A stretch of 64,000 nucleotides of DNA, taken from NCBI RefSeq assembly GCF_018449635.1, contig NZ_JAAVUV010000018.1, forward strand, positions 1-64,000. Reading direction: 5' to 3'. How positions within the stretch are numbered: the stretch's first letter is position 1; each line of letters opens with the position of its first letter. This document shows positions 43,367-52,884 of the stretch, one piece after another. Below the pieces are notes generated by a model. That model was not told the DNA's origin. It saw nothing but the letters and a program-made list of their open reading frames with translations, and did no database searches. This stretch comes from Caballeronia sp. dw_276 (GTDB taxonomy: Bacteria > Pseudomonadota > Gammaproteobacteria > Burkholderiales > Burkholderiaceae). A program made the translations under genes and the position numbers.

Positions 43367-44569
43367 ATGGACCTCACACAAGCCTCTTCGCAGTCAAAAC
43401 AGGCGCAACAGCGCGCGGGCAAGGTGCCTGTCGATTCCGACCTGTTCGACGAACGGCCGTTTCTCAAGCGTCTCGGTTTGACCGACTGGCTATTCGCGCT
43501 CGCGATGGTAGCCGGCGCGGGTTTCGCGCTGTATCGGTACTACCCGTTCATGAACTACTACGACAAGCTGGTGCTCTGCGCCGCCGTGCCGACGTTCGTG
43601 GTGCTCGGGTGGCGCTGGAAACCGGTGCGGTTGCTGATTGCATGCATTGCGCTGCTGTCGCTGTCGTCGCTGCAGCTTTATCACTCGGATCTCGCTCGCG
43701 CCGATACGAACTTCTTCCTCAAATATTTCCTGTCGAGCCAATCCGCGATTCTCTGGATGAGCGCGCTGCTCGTGATCGCCACCGTGTTCTACTGGATCGG
43801 CTTGGTCACGCGCTCGGCGACTGGCGGTGCGATCGGCTCGAAGATGACCTGGGTTGCGGTGCTGATGGGCTTTACGGGCCTGATGGTGCGCTGGTACGAG
43901 TCGTATTTGATCGGCTCGGACGTCGGGCATATTCCCATTTCGAATCTGTACGAAGTCTTCGTGCTGTTCTGCCTGATTACGTCGCTGTTCTATTTGTATT
44001 ACGAAGAGCATTACAGCACGCGCGCAATGGGCGCATTTGTCCTGCTCGTGATCAGCGCGGCCGTCGGCTTCCTGATGTGGTACTCGATCGCGCGTGACGC
44101 ACAGCAAATCCAGCCACTCGTGCCCGCGCTGCAAAGCTGGTGGATGAAGATCCATGTACCGGCGAACTTCATCGGATATGGCAGTTTTGCGCTGGCAGCA
44201 ATGGTCGGCGTGGCTTATCTGGTCAAGGAACGCGGCATTCTGGCGGACCGGTTGCCGTCGCTCGAAGTGCTCGACGACGTCATGTACAAGTCGATCGCCG
44301 TCGGTTTTGCGTTCTTTACCATTGCAACCATTCTCGGCGCGCTTTGGGCCGCCGAAGCGTGGGGCGGTTACTGGAGCTGGGACCCGAAGGAAACCTGGGC
44401 GCTGATCGTGTGGTTGAATTACGCCGCGTGGCTCCACATGCGGCTGATGAAAGGCCTGCGCGGCTCGGTTGCAGCGTGGTGGGCGCTGACTGGTTTGTTG
44501 GTCACGACTTTTGCTTTCCTTGGCGTCAACATGTTCCTTTCCGGTCTGCATAGTTACGGCAAGCTGTAA
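43367..44569 (+). CDS. resC: cytochrome c biogenesis protein ResC (CcsA, haem handling)
   Basis: ResC presents haem for attachment to cytochrome c. The 400-residue protein has about eight or nine membrane helices. The tryptophan-rich WWD-type motif is WGGYWSWDPKETWALIVW (about residues 332-349), and histidines in MKIHVPANFIGYG and YAAWLHMRL are likely haem ligands. It forms an operon with resB and ends before a terminator at 44595. Confidence 0.95.
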   Translation: MDLTQASSQSKQAQQRAGKVPVDSDLFDERPFLKRLGLTDWLFALAMVAGAGFALYRYYPFMNYYDKLVLCAAVPTFVVLGWRWKPVRLLIACIALLSLSSLQLYHSDLARADTNFFLKYFLSSQSAILWMSALLVIATVFYWIGLVTRSATGGAIGSKMTWVAVLMGFTGLMVRWYESYLIGSDVGHIPISNLYEVFVLFCLITSLFYLYYEEHYSTRAMGAFVLLVISAAVGFLMWYSIARDAQQIQPLVPALQSWWMKIHVPANFIGYGSFALAAMVGVAYLVKERGILADRLPSLEVLDDVMYKSIAVGFAFFTIATILGALWAAEAWGGYWSWDPKETWALIVWLNYAAWLHMRLMKGLRGSVAAWWALTGLLVTTFAFLGVNMFLSGLHSYGKL

Positions 44570-44594
44570 ATTTGCCCTTAAGTACCGGTTAAAG

Positions 44595-44627
44595 ACCGCC
44601 ATGCATGATTTGCTGGCGGTTTTTTTA
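44595..44627 (+). terminator. intrinsic terminator after resC
   Basis: ACCGCCA (44595-44601) pairs with TGGCGGT (44614-44620) and seven T residues follow. The loop is 12 bases. Confidence 0.88.
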
Positions 44628-44727
44628 TTGCGCCGGCGGAATACGTGAAACCAAACAGGTGTTTGCCACGAATATAGATGTACAGCGGCCGCGCTCATGC
44701 TGGGCGCACGCATTCAGGAGCATCGAG

Positions 44728-45717
44728 ATGTTAATCAAGAACAAAGACCGGCTTTTTGGCGACGAGATTCCACGCAGCGAAATTACACCGCGTGCGTTTT
44801 TCGAGAATCGTCGTCGTGTGTTGAAAGCCGCAGGCGCGCTCGCCGCGACCGGGCTGGTGGGCGTGAACGGAGAAGCGCTCGCGGCAATGACATCGCCCGA
44901 TGCAAAGGGTCAGAAGCTCGCCGCGACCACGAATACGAAGTTCGTCGCCATGGACAAGGTCACGCCGCTCAAGGACATTACGAGCTACAACAACTTCTAC
45001 GAATTTGGCACGGATAAAGGCGATCCCGTTCAGAACGCGCATTCGCTGCGGCCGCGCCCGTGGAAGATATCGGTGGAAGGCGAGGTCAAGAACGCGAAGG
45101 TGTATGACATCGATGAAATCCTGAAGCTCGCGCCGCTCGAAGAGCGTATCTACAGGCTGCGATGCGTGGAAGGCTGGTCGATGGTGATTCCGTGGATCGG
45201 CATTCCGCTTGCCGAGATCGTCAAGCGCGCACAGCCGACGGGCAACGCCAAGTACGTGCAATTCATCACGCTCGCCGATCCGTCGCAAATGCCGGGCTTG
45301 TCCACGCCGATTCTCGACTGGCCGTATTCCGAAGGCTTGCGCATGGACGAAGCGATGAATCCGTTGACGCTGCTGACGGTTGGCTTGTATGGCGAGGTGC
45401 TGCCGAATCAGAACGGCGCGCCGGTGCGGATCGTCGTGCCCTGGAAGTACGGCTTCAAGAGCGCGAAGTCGTTGGTGAAGATCCGGTTTGTCGAGAAGCA
45501 ACCGAAGACGAGCTGGAATGAATATGCGCCCGCCGAGTACGGTTTTTATTCCAACGTGAATCCGAACGTCGATCATCCGCGATGGAGCCAGGCAACCGAG
45601 CGGCGTATCGGCGAAGACGGATTTTTCACGCCGAAGCGCAAGACGCTGATGTTCAACGGTTACGGTGATCAGGTTGCGTCGCTGTATCAGGGCATGAACC
45701 TGAAGGCCAATTTCTAA
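44728..45717 (+). CDS. msrP: methionine sulfoxide reductase catalytic subunit MsrP
   Basis: MsrP (YedY) is a periplasmic molybdenum enzyme that repairs oxidised methionines in envelope proteins. ATG 44728 follows CAGGAG by 7 bases and gives 329 residues. The twin-arginine signal is NRRRVLKAAGALAATGLVG (about residues 27-45), so it is exported folded by Tat. The cysteine that binds molybdenum is C146 in LRCVEGWSM. The C-terminal GFYSNVNPNVDHPRWSQATE is typical. msrQ follows after ten bases. Confidence 0.97.
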   Translation: MLIKNKDRLFGDEIPRSEITPRAFFENRRRVLKAAGALAATGLVGVNGEALAAMTSPDAKGQKLAATTNTKFVAMDKVTPLKDITSYNNFYEFGTDKGDPVQNAHSLRPRPWKISVEGEVKNAKVYDIDEILKLAPLEERIYRLRCVEGWSMVIPWIGIPLAEIVKRAQPTGNAKYVQFITLADPSQMPGLSTPILDWPYSEGLRMDEAMNPLTLLTVGLYGEVLPNQNGAPVRIVVPWKYGFKSAKSLVKIRFVEKQPKTSWNEYAPAEYGFYSNVNPNVDHPRWSQATERRIGEDGFFTPKRKTLMFNGYGDQVASLYQGMNLKANF

Positions 45718-45727
45718 GGAGCAACGG

Positions 45728-46399
45728 ATGGCTTCGGCTTCCGATGTAAAACCCCGGCCGGCGGCGCGCGTCGCCGCGACGGGCGCGAAGACGAACTGGA
45801 TCAAGCCGGCGAAGATTGCCGTGTTTCTGGGCGGCTTGTATCCGCTCGCGCGTATTGTTCTGCTGGGATTTACGGGCGGACTGGGCGCGAATCCGATTGA
45901 GTTCATCACGCGATCGACGGGTCTCTGGACCCTCGTTTTCCTGTGCATTACGCTTGCCGTGACGCCGGTTCGCCGTCTGACAGGGTTCAACGCGCTGCTG
46001 CGATTCAGGAGAATGCTCGGGCTCTTCGCATTTTTCTACGTCGTTCTGCACTTCACGACCTACATCTGGTTCGACAAATGGTTCGATGTCTTCGCGATCC
46101 TGAAAGACATCGCCAAGCGGCCGTTCATCATGGTCGGGTTCGCGGCGTTCGTGCTGTTGATCCCGCTCGCGATTACATCGCCGAAAGCGATGGTCAGGAA
46201 ACTCGGGCGCCGCTGGCAGATGCTGCACAAGCTGATTTATCCGATCGCCGCGCTCGCCATCCTGCATTTTTGGTGGATGAAAGCAGGCAAGCACGATCTG
46301 ATCTTGCCGAAGATCTACGGCGCTATTGTGGTCGTGTTGTTGGCGTGGCGAGTGATTGTCTGGCTGCGTGGACGAATGACGAAGCCTCGCGCGGCCTGA
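45728..46399 (+). CDS. msrQ: haem-containing membrane subunit MsrQ
   Basis: MsrQ (YedZ) is an inner-membrane b-type haem protein that feeds electrons from the quinone pool to MsrP. The 223-residue protein has five or six membrane helices. Likely haem ligands lie in FFYVVLHFTTYIWFD and WQMLHKLIYPIAALAILHF. AAGGAG precedes the ATG. It is the second gene of the msrPQ operon and is convergent with lysA. Confidence 0.95.
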   Translation: MASASDVKPRPAARVAATGAKTNWIKPAKIAVFLGGLYPLARIVLLGFTGGLGANPIEFITRSTGLWTLVFLCITLAVTPVRRLTGFNALLRFRRMLGLFAFFYVVLHFTTYIWFDKWFDVFAILKDIAKRPFIMVGFAAFVLLIPLAITSPKAMVRKLGRRWQMLHKLIYPIAALAILHFWWMKAGKHDLILPKIYGAIVVVLLAWRVIVWLRGRMTKPRAA

Positions 46400-46410
46400 A
46401 GCTGCGGATG

Positions 46411-46447
46411 AAAAAAGGGCGGCGCCTTGCAGGCGCCGCCCTTTTTT
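46411..46447. terminator. bidirectional terminator between msrQ and lysA
   Basis: A perfect 16-base inverted repeat (46411-46426 with 46432-46447, AAAAAAGGGCGGCGCC) has a 5-base loop TTGCA and carries an A run on one side and a T run on the other. It can end both convergent genes. Confidence 0.95.
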
Positions 46448-46461
46448 ATGGAGCCGAAGAG

Positions 46462-47724
46462 TCAATCCGGAAAGATGGATTCCCCAGCAAACAAAGCCTT
46501 CACTTCTTCACGTTCACGCACCAGCCGCGCGCGTTCGTGATCGACCATCACTTCGGCGGCGCGTGGACGCGTGTTGTAGTTCGAGCTCATCGTGAATCCA
46601 TACGCGCCGGCCGAAAAAATTGCGAGCAGATCTCCTTGTTCGATGGCAAGCGAGCGATCCTTCCCCAACCAGTCGCCGCTTTCACAAACGGGACCGACGA
46701 CATCGTAGAGTTCGGCCTTCGCCGCGTTCGTTGCCACTGCTTCAATGCGGTGAAACGCCTGGTACATCGCGGGACGTGCCAGATCGTTCATGGCGGCATC
46801 GACGATAGCGAAGTTCTTCTCTGCGCCCGGCTTCAGATATTCCACGCGCGTGAGCAATAAGCCCGCGTTGCCGACCAGCGAACGGCCCGGCTCGAAATAC
46901 ACTTCACGCTCGCCGTGTCCGCGTTTTTTAATATGCGCGAGCACCGCTTTCACGAACTCGCCGATAGCCGGCGGCGTTTCGTCGTCGTAGGTGATGCCGA
47001 GACCGCCGCCGACATCGACGTGATGAATCTTCGTGCCGTCCGCTTCGATTTGCTCGACGAGATCGAGCAGTTTGTCCACGGCGTCGAGATACGGGCTCAC
47101 TTCCGTGATCTGCGAACCAATATGGCAGTCGATGCCGATCACATTCAAATTCGACATGGCCGCGGCTTGCGCATAGGTCGCGCGCGCGTCGCTGAACGCG
47201 ACGCCGAACTTGTTCGACTTCAGGCCCGTGGAAATGTACGGGTGCGTCTTGGCATCGACATCGGGATTGACGCGCAGCGAAACCGGCGCCTTTTTGCCGG
47301 CCGCTTTGGCCACTTCGTTAAGCGCATGCAGCTCGGGAATCGACTCGACGTTGAAGCATTTCACGCCGGCATCGAGCGCCTCGCGCATTTCCGGCGCCGA
47401 CTTGCCGACGCCCGAAAACACCGTGTTCTCCGCCTTGCCGCCCGCAGCGAGAACGCGTGCCAGTTCCCCGGAGGAAACGATGTCGAAGCCCGCGCCCAAT
47501 CGCGCGAACACGTTCAACACGGCAAGGTTGCTGTTCGCTTTGACCGCGACGTGGATCGTGGCGCGGTGGCCTTTTGCGGCATCGGCGTAAGCTTGATACG
47601 CGTCGGTCAGCGCGCTGCGCGAATAAACGTAAAGTGGCGTGCCGAACTGTTCGGCAAGCGACGCCGCCGAAACGCCTTCGACTTGCAGCACGCCGTCGGC
47701 GCGCGAGAATACGGATTGAGTCAT
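46462..47724 (-). CDS. lysA: diaminopimelate decarboxylase
   Basis: LysA makes L-lysine from meso-diaminopimelate using pyridoxal phosphate. The 420-residue protein has the cofactor lysine K62 in HVAVKANSN, the glycine-rich phosphate loop HVDVGGGLGI, EPGRSLVGNAG, and the catalytic cysteine in PVCESGDWLG. It lies 67 bases downstream of the lptM-like gene on the same strand, the usual lptM-lysA pair next to cyaY. Confidence 0.97.
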   Translation of the reverse strand: MTQSVFSRADGVLQVEGVSAASLAEQFGTPLYVYSRSALTDAYQAYADAAKGHRATIHVAVKANSNLAVLNVFARLGAGFDIVSSGELARVLAAGGKAENTVFSGVGKSAPEMREALDAGVKCFNVESIPELHALNEVAKAAGKKAPVSLRVNPDVDAKTHPYISTGLKSNKFGVAFSDARATYAQAAAMSNLNVIGIDCHIGSQITEVSPYLDAVDKLLDLVEQIEADGTKIHHVDVGGGLGITYDDETPPAIGEFVKAVLAHIKKRGHGEREVYFEPGRSLVGNAGLLLTRVEYLKPGAEKNFAIVDAAMNDLARPAMYQAFHRIEAVATNAAKAELYDVVGPVCESGDWLGKDRSLAIEQGDLLAIFSAGAYGFTMSSNYNTRPRAAEVMVDHERARLVREREEVKALFAGESIFPD

Positions 47725-47791
47725 GACTTTTCTGGTCCGGCTGACGCGCTTGACGCTAGATGGAAAGCCCCAGGCGCGGCGTGGCGAAATT

Positions 47792-48091
47792 TTAGTAGCC
47801 GGCTGAAGCGGCTTTGGGTACTGAAGCGGACGGTTTCAGGTTGTCGTCAGGGGAAAGCGACAGCGCCTCGCCGGAAGTGTCCGGGACGTCGCTGGAATCG
47901 AATGCTGATGACGCCGCGACTGGCGCAACCGTATTGGTTGCGGGCAACGGTTGCATGCTGGCGGGACGCGGTGGAATGGGCGGGGCGACGGGCAAATAAA
48001 GCGGTCCGCGCTGACCACACGCGGTGAGCAGCGTCCCGGCGGAAATGGCCAAAGCCGCTACAATCGCGCTCATCCTGAAGACGACTTGCAT
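47792..48091 (-). CDS. lptM: LptM-like small lipoprotein (YifL family)
   Basis: The 99-residue protein starts MQVVFRMSAIVAALAISAGT and has the lipobox LLTACGQRGPLYLP, which is the YifL/LptM hallmark: a lipid-modified Cys followed by GQRGPLYLP. In E. coli LptM helps mature the LptD lipopolysaccharide translocon. The rest is Pro/Ala/Ser-rich and probably disordered. It is upstream of lysA and divergent from cyaY with only 35 bases between start codons, as in many proteobacteria. Confidence 0.88.
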   Translation of the reverse strand: MQVVFRMSAIVAALAISAGTLLTACGQRGPLYLPVAPPIPPRPASMQPLPATNTVAPVAASSAFDSSDVPDTSGEALSLSPDDNLKPSASVPKAASAGY

Positions 48092-48126
48092 CACTGTCCC
48101 TGAATAATTAATCGACGGAGTTTAGC

Positions 48127-48444
48127 ATGACCGACAACGAATACCTGACGCTCGCCGAGGCCGCGCTGGTGGCTATAGAACGGGATGTGGACGGGCTGGA
48201 TGCCGACGTGGAATTCGAGCGCAGCGGCAATGTCCTGACGCTGGAATTCGAAAATCGCACGAAGCTGATCGTGAATTTGCAGCCGCCCATGCACGAGTTG
48301 TGGCTCGCGGCGAAGTCGGGCGGATTCCACTACAAGTACGTGGATGGCGCGTGGCGCAATACGCGCGATGGCAGTGAGTTCTTCGAGGCGCTCAGCCAGT
48401 ACGCAACGGAACAGGCCGGCGAGCCGGTTCGCTTTTCAGCCTGA
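48127..48444 (+). CDS. cyaY: iron-sulfur cluster assembly regulator CyaY (bacterial frataxin)
   Basis: CyaY binds iron and the cysteine desulfurase IscS to tune Fe-S cluster assembly. The 105-residue protein starts MTDNEYLTLAEAALVAIERD with an acidic first helix. The beta-sheet sequence GNVLTLEFENRTKLIVN-like is followed by QPPMHELWLAAKSGGFHYKY, the frataxin signature. GGAG precedes the ATG by 7 bases. Divergent from lptM. Confidence 0.96.
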   Translation: MTDNEYLTLAEAALVAIERDVDGLDADVEFERSGNVLTLEFENRTKLIVNLQPPMHELWLAAKSGGFHYKYVDGAWRNTRDGSEFFEALSQYATEQAGEPVRFSA

Positions 48445-48476
48445 GCTTCGTCTAAAAAGCTCAGGCCGGTGCGTCT

Positions 48477-50894
48477 TCAATTGCCGCCTTTGAACAGATT
48501 CATGATGTCCTGCTTTTCCTGATCGCCGACCTGCGGCGCGGGCGCTGCAGGAATTCCAGGCGATGCGCCGCTTGCGCTTTCCGGCGGCGCCTGACTCACG
48601 CCGATGGTTGCAATAAACCCATGTCCCGGCGTGAGGTCATCGAAGTACAGTTCGCCACCCAGCGACACCACATCGGGCGGCATGCTCGACTTGTATTCCG
48701 GCACGTCGCGCAATGCCCGGCTCATGTAGTCCATCCAGACGGGTAATGCGAGACCGCCGCCCGTTTCCTTGTCGCCGAGACTGCGCGGCGAGTCGTAGCC
48801 AATCCACGAAATCGCCACCAGCGAATGCTGATAACCGGCGAACCACGCGTCGTGCGAGTCGTTGGTCGTCCCCGTTTTTCCCGCGAGATCCGAGCGCTTC
48901 AACTGGTTCGTGCGAGCGCCCGTACCGCGTTGCGCCACGCTTTGCAGCAGGCTGTTCATCACGTACGCGTTACGCGGGGTAATCGCGAGCGGTGCGCTTT
49001 CTCCGGCAACCAGCGGCTGCGGATGCGAGACCACGGCGCCGCGCGGATCGGTGATATCGGCAATCAGATACGGATTCACGCGATACCCGCCGTTAGCAAA
49101 TACCGAATACCCCGTCGCCATTTGCAGAGGCGTGACCTGACCGGCGCCGAGCGCCATGGGCAAGTAGGCGGGCTGGCGGGCGGCATCGAACCCGAACTTC
49201 GTCACGTAACCTTGCGCGTACTTCGTCCCGATGTTGTTCAGGATGCGGATGGACACGAGGTTCTTCGACTTCATCAACGCGGTGCGCATGGGCATGGGGC
49301 CGTCGAAACCGCCGCCGTAGTTCTTCGGTTCCCACGCCTGGCCGCCGGTCTCGGAGGCACTGAAATAAAGCGGCGCGTCGTTGACGATGGTTGCCGGCGA
49401 CAAGCCTTTTTCCAGCGATGCCGAATAGATGAACGGCTTGAAGCTGGAACCCGGCTGGCGCCACGCCTGCGTGACGTGGTTGAACTTGTTCTTGTTGAAA
49501 TCGAAGCCGCCGACGAGCGCGCGAATCGCGCCGTCCTGCGGCACGATTGAAACGAACGCGCCTTCCACCTGCGGAAGCTGCGTGATGACCCAGTTGCCGT
49601 CTTCGTTCTTCATCAGGCGCACGATTGCGCCCGGGCGCAGGCGCTGGCTCGGCTGCGCGCGCGTGCTCAGTGCACTTGCGACAAACCGCAGGTCGTTGCC
49701 TTGAACGGTGGCCACGTTGCCATCGATAAAACTCGCCTTGACCTGCTTCACGTTCGCCGATGTGACGACCGCAGCAACAATCTCGCCGTTGTCCGGATGA
49801 TCGACGAGGGCGTCGTCAATGGCTTGCTCTCGATCGTCGGGATCGGCCGGCAAATCGATGAAACCTTCCGGCCCGCGATACCCATGCCGGTGTTCATAAT
49901 CCATCAGCCCTTTTCGCAGCGCGCGGTAGGCCGCGTCCTGATCGGCGGAATCGATGGTCGTCACCACGTTCAGGCCCAGCGTATAAGCCTCTTCACGATA
50001 TTGCGCGTACATCATCTGGCGGACCATTTCGGCCACGTACTCGGCGTGCACGCTGAATTCGCGCCCCGCGCCTTTCACGACCAGCGGCTGCTTCGCGGCT
50101 TGCTCGTACTGTTCACGCGTGATGTAGCGCAACTCGTACATGCGCTCGAGGATGTACTGCTGGCGAACCTTCGCGCGCTTCGGATTGACGACGGGGTTGT
50201 ATGCCGACGGCGCCTTGGGCAAGCCGGCGAGCATTGCGGCTTCTGCAAGCGTGATGTCCTTGATGTCTTTCCCGAAATAAACCCGGGCGGCGCTCGCGAA
50301 ACCGTACGCGCGCTGTCCCAGGTAGATCTGGTTCATATAGACCTCGAGAATCTGGTCTTTGGTCAGTGCGCGCTCGATCTTGTACGCGAGCAGCATCTCG
50401 TAAATCTTGCGGGTGTAGGTCTTTTCGCTCGACAGGAAGAAATTGCGCGCGACCTGCATGGTGATCGTGCTCGCGCCTTGCGATGCATGGCCGTTTGTCA
50501 ACGCCACGGTGCCGGCACGCAGGATGCCGGTCAGGTCAACGCCGCCGTGATCGTAGAAACGGGCGTCCTCGATGGCGAGCACTGCTTTTTTAAGATAATC
50601 CGGCACATCCTGGATGCGCACGACGCTGCGCCGTTCCTCGCCGAATTCCCCGATCAGCACGTGATCCGCGGTGTACACACGCAGCGGCACTTTCGGACGA
50701 TAGTCGGTGAGCGCGTCGAGCGACGGCAGGTTGGGCTGCGCGACAACAAGCGCATAACCCAGCACGAGTACGGCGCTGGCGATCAATCCGAAAATACAGA
50801 TCATCAGCCCGAGCAGGAGCCTGATCCAGAGCGGACGACGCTTGCCTGGTTCGGACTGACGGGACGGCGGGGACGACGGAGACTGAGATTGCAT
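48477..50894 (-). CDS. mrcA: penicillin-binding protein 1A (bifunctional peptidoglycan synthase)
   Basis: PBP1a polymerises and cross-links peptidoglycan. The 805-residue protein has a cytoplasmic N terminus and a membrane helix (about residues 25-50). The transglycosylase domain contains the catalytic glutamate in EDARFYDHGG (about 107) and QGASTITMQVARNFFL. The transpeptidase motifs are SSFK near residue 482, SKN near 543 and KTGT near 673. It is divergent from pilM, as in E. coli and Pseudomonas. Confidence 0.97.
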   Translation of the reverse strand: MQSQSPSSPPSRQSEPGKRRPLWIRLLLGLMICIFGLIASAVLVLGYALVVAQPNLPSLDALTDYRPKVPLRVYTADHVLIGEFGEERRSVVRIQDVPDYLKKAVLAIEDARFYDHGGVDLTGILRAGTVALTNGHASQGASTITMQVARNFFLSSEKTYTRKIYEMLLAYKIERALTKDQILEVYMNQIYLGQRAYGFASAARVYFGKDIKDITLAEAAMLAGLPKAPSAYNPVVNPKRAKVRQQYILERMYELRYITREQYEQAAKQPLVVKGAGREFSVHAEYVAEMVRQMMYAQYREEAYTLGLNVVTTIDSADQDAAYRALRKGLMDYEHRHGYRGPEGFIDLPADPDDREQAIDDALVDHPDNGEIVAAVVTSANVKQVKASFIDGNVATVQGNDLRFVASALSTRAQPSQRLRPGAIVRLMKNEDGNWVITQLPQVEGAFVSIVPQDGAIRALVGGFDFNKNKFNHVTQAWRQPGSSFKPFIYSASLEKGLSPATIVNDAPLYFSASETGGQAWEPKNYGGGFDGPMPMRTALMKSKNLVSIRILNNIGTKYAQGYVTKFGFDAARQPAYLPMALGAGQVTPLQMATGYSVFANGGYRVNPYLIADITDPRGAVVSHPQPLVAGESAPLAITPRNAYVMNSLLQSVAQRGTGARTNQLKRSDLAGKTGTTNDSHDAWFAGYQHSLVAISWIGYDSPRSLGDKETGGGLALPVWMDYMSRALRDVPEYKSSMPPDVVSLGGELYFDDLTPGHGFIATIGVSQAPPESASGASPGIPAAPAPQVGDQEKQDIMNLFKGGN

Positions 50895-51196
50895 GGCACC
50901 ACCAAAAAACGGTCCCGCGATTATAGCCGCCCCACTTTGCGGCTTTCGCCCGGCTTACTCGGCTGTTGCGCGGAGGTCTCGGAAGCGTTGATTTTTGTTG
51001 GAATAAGCGTTGACTGAATGACCAAGTCTAACGTTTGCGGCACGCCTATCCGAGCCGTAATGCCGCCGTTTGGAGCCACTTGGCGCCATTACGTTAGCCA
51101 TTTGGCTGAATGGTGACAACCACGCTTGCTGCCCACAATTCTTTCATTGCCAGCGCCCGAACGGGTCGGCGCGCGGCCGGACAAGAGAGGTAGAGC
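50895..51196. promoter_or_regulatory. divergent region between mrcA and pilM
   Basis: This 302-base stretch has no gene. On the - strand a perfect TATAAT at 50925-50920 lies 26 bases before the mrcA start, a good -10 for mrcA although its -35 is weak. On the + strand TTGACT at about 51010 has no matching -10, so the pilM promoter is not clear. GAGAGG precedes the pilM ATG. Confidence 0.5.
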
Positions 51197-52186
51197 ATGG
51201 GTACGCAAGCGGCATTGCGTGGATCGGTTTTGACGGTAACCCGGCGTTTCGCGGCGGGTATCGACGTAAGCGAGCGGGCAGTTCGATTGGCGGTTGTGAG
51301 CAAGCGGCTGCAGGCAAACCGGCCGGTCTGCGTCGAGCGGCTCGAGGAAGTCTTGTTGCCGAAGGGCGCGGTGGTCAGCGGCGATTTCATCGATCGGTCC
51401 ACAATTTCAGCGGCGTTGCGCGAGGCGTTTTCGCGGCTGCCGGCGCGTGGCGCCCTGCGCTCGCTTCGGTGCGCAATGGCATTGCCTGCGTCGGCGACAC
51501 TCACCACACGCGTATTGCTTGAAAAGCTGTCGAACGAGCGCCAGAAGCCCGGTCGCGATCCGCGGGGCGTGCTCGAACCGGCGGTGCTAGCCGAGGCCGA
51601 GCGTGTGGCGGGTATTGAACGTGGCGCGCTGTCGGTGGATTGGTCGATCTATGAACGTAATGACGGCTGTACGGAGGTGTCCATCGCCGCCACCGCCCGC
51701 CAATACGTGGAGTCGCGCGTGGAGGCGGCAGCGGGCGCCGATATCGCGCTGAGCGCCATCGACGGCGAACCCGGCGCTGCGTTGCGCGCGTTGTGTTATT
51801 CCGCCGCTATGGAAATCGATCGGGAGGAGCGCTTTGTCGCGTGCTGGGTCGAGGGTTCGGGACTGCATGCGTGGGTTGTCGGCGAAGATGGCGTGGAGAA
51901 CGAGATGCGTTATCCGTCGCCGGAATACTCGAGCGCGATCGAGGCGTTGACGGATCTGGTCGGCAGCGGGCCGCGCGTGCACTGGTTCTACATCGGCGGG
52001 GACATCGAGCTGCTGCAGCGGGCGGGTGTATCGACGCAAATGCTTGCCGTCGCGTTCGGATGTCCTGTCATGCCGTTCGAATGCGCGCCGTTTTGCAATG
52101 GCGCGCAACGCGTGGACGAGCGCCTCGCGCATTCGCCCTTGTTTGCCGTTGCGCTGGGACTTGCGCTGCGCGAGGTGATGCCATGA
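51197..52186 (+). CDS. pilM: type IV pilus inner-membrane platform protein PilM (divergent)
   Basis: PilM is a cytoplasmic actin-like ATPase-fold protein that binds the N terminus of PilN. The 329-residue sequence has the first phosphate-loop motif AGIDVSERAVRLAVV (about residues 21-35), and a later VHWFYIGGDIELLQRAG segment fits the second half of the fold. It is a distant family member, so the name rests partly on its place before pilN, pilOP and pilQ and opposite mrcA. Its stop overlaps the pilN start (ATGA). Confidence 0.82.
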   Translation: MGTQAALRGSVLTVTRRFAAGIDVSERAVRLAVVSKRLQANRPVCVERLEEVLLPKGAVVSGDFIDRSTISAALREAFSRLPARGALRSLRCAMALPASATLTTRVLLEKLSNERQKPGRDPRGVLEPAVLAEAERVAGIERGALSVDWSIYERNDGCTEVSIAATARQYVESRVEAAAGADIALSAIDGEPGAALRALCYSAAMEIDREERFVACWVEGSGLHAWVVGEDGVENEMRYPSPEYSSAIEALTDLVGSGPRVHWFYIGGDIELLQRAGVSTQMLAVAFGCPVMPFECAPFCNGAQRVDERLAHSPLFAVALGLALREVMP

Positions 52187-52884
52187 GCGCGGTCGGATTG
52201 CATGCTTTTAATTTGCTGCCGTATCGGCCGGGTGCACGGCGTCGTGCGCGCAATCGCGCGTTGGCGCTGCTCGCCGGAGCAAGCGTCGCGGGATGCAGCG
52301 CGGTCGGCGCGGTTGCCGGGTGGGATGCGCTGACGCGCGCTCGTCTTGACGAGCAACGTGTGGTGCTGGATCACGCGTTGGCAAAGTTGAGCGGGCCTTT
52401 GGTAGAGCACGCGCGGCTGGCCGAGCAGGAAGCCTTGCGGCGGCGCGCGGAGAGTACGGCCGTGCCGATTGCCGAGCCGCGCGCGCGGTTCCTCGGCTTG
52501 CTCGATGCATTGGCGCAGGGCGCATCGCAGGGAAACGTGGGTTTGCAGCGCGTGACGCAACGCGTGAGCGAAGTGGAGCTTGCTGCAAGTGCGCCGGATT
52601 CCCAGGCTGCTGCTGCATGGCTGAAGGCGCTTGAAGTTGTACCGGGCGTGCGGGCTGTCGAGATTATCGAAATGCGGCGGCGAGTGACTTCCATGCGGTC
52701 ACCGTCAGTAAAAGACGTGCGGGCAGCTTCGGCGGGCATGCAGGACAGGTCTGGCGGGTACGATTTCATCGCGATTGTGCGATGGGCCGACGGTTTGAGC
52801 AGCGCGAAGAATGCGAAGGAGCTCAAGGTCGGCAAGCGCGGGCTTTCGTCGTCGAAATCTGCCGCCCGGAGAGACACGCGATGA
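52183..52884 (+). CDS. pilN: type IV pilus assembly protein PilN-like
   Basis: PilN is a bitopic inner-membrane protein that links PilM to PilO. The 233-residue protein starts MSAVGLHAFNLLPYRPGARR; the short NLLPYR sequence is the PilM-binding hallmark. One membrane helix follows at about residues 30-50. The periplasmic part has a helical stretch and then a ferredoxin-like segment (VELAASAPDSQAAAAWLKAL). The basic C-terminal tail is unusual. It overlaps both pilM and the next gene by four bases. Confidence 0.82.
   Translation: MSAVGLHAFNLLPYRPGARRRARNRALALLAGASVAGCSAVGAVAGWDALTRARLDEQRVVLDHALAKLSGPLVEHARLAEQEALRRRAESTAVPIAEPRARFLGLLDALAQGASQGNVGLQRVTQRVSEVELAASAPDSQAAAAWLKALEVVPGVRAVEIIEMRRRVTSMRSPSVKDVRAASAGMQDRSGGYDFIAIVRWADGLSSAKNAKELKVGKRGLSSSKSAARRDTR

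Noticed and set aside
49701..51017. Open frame of 438 codons on the + strand opposite mrcA
   Set aside because: It lies almost wholly opposite PBP1a, which has all its catalytic motifs. The frame is explained by codon bias.
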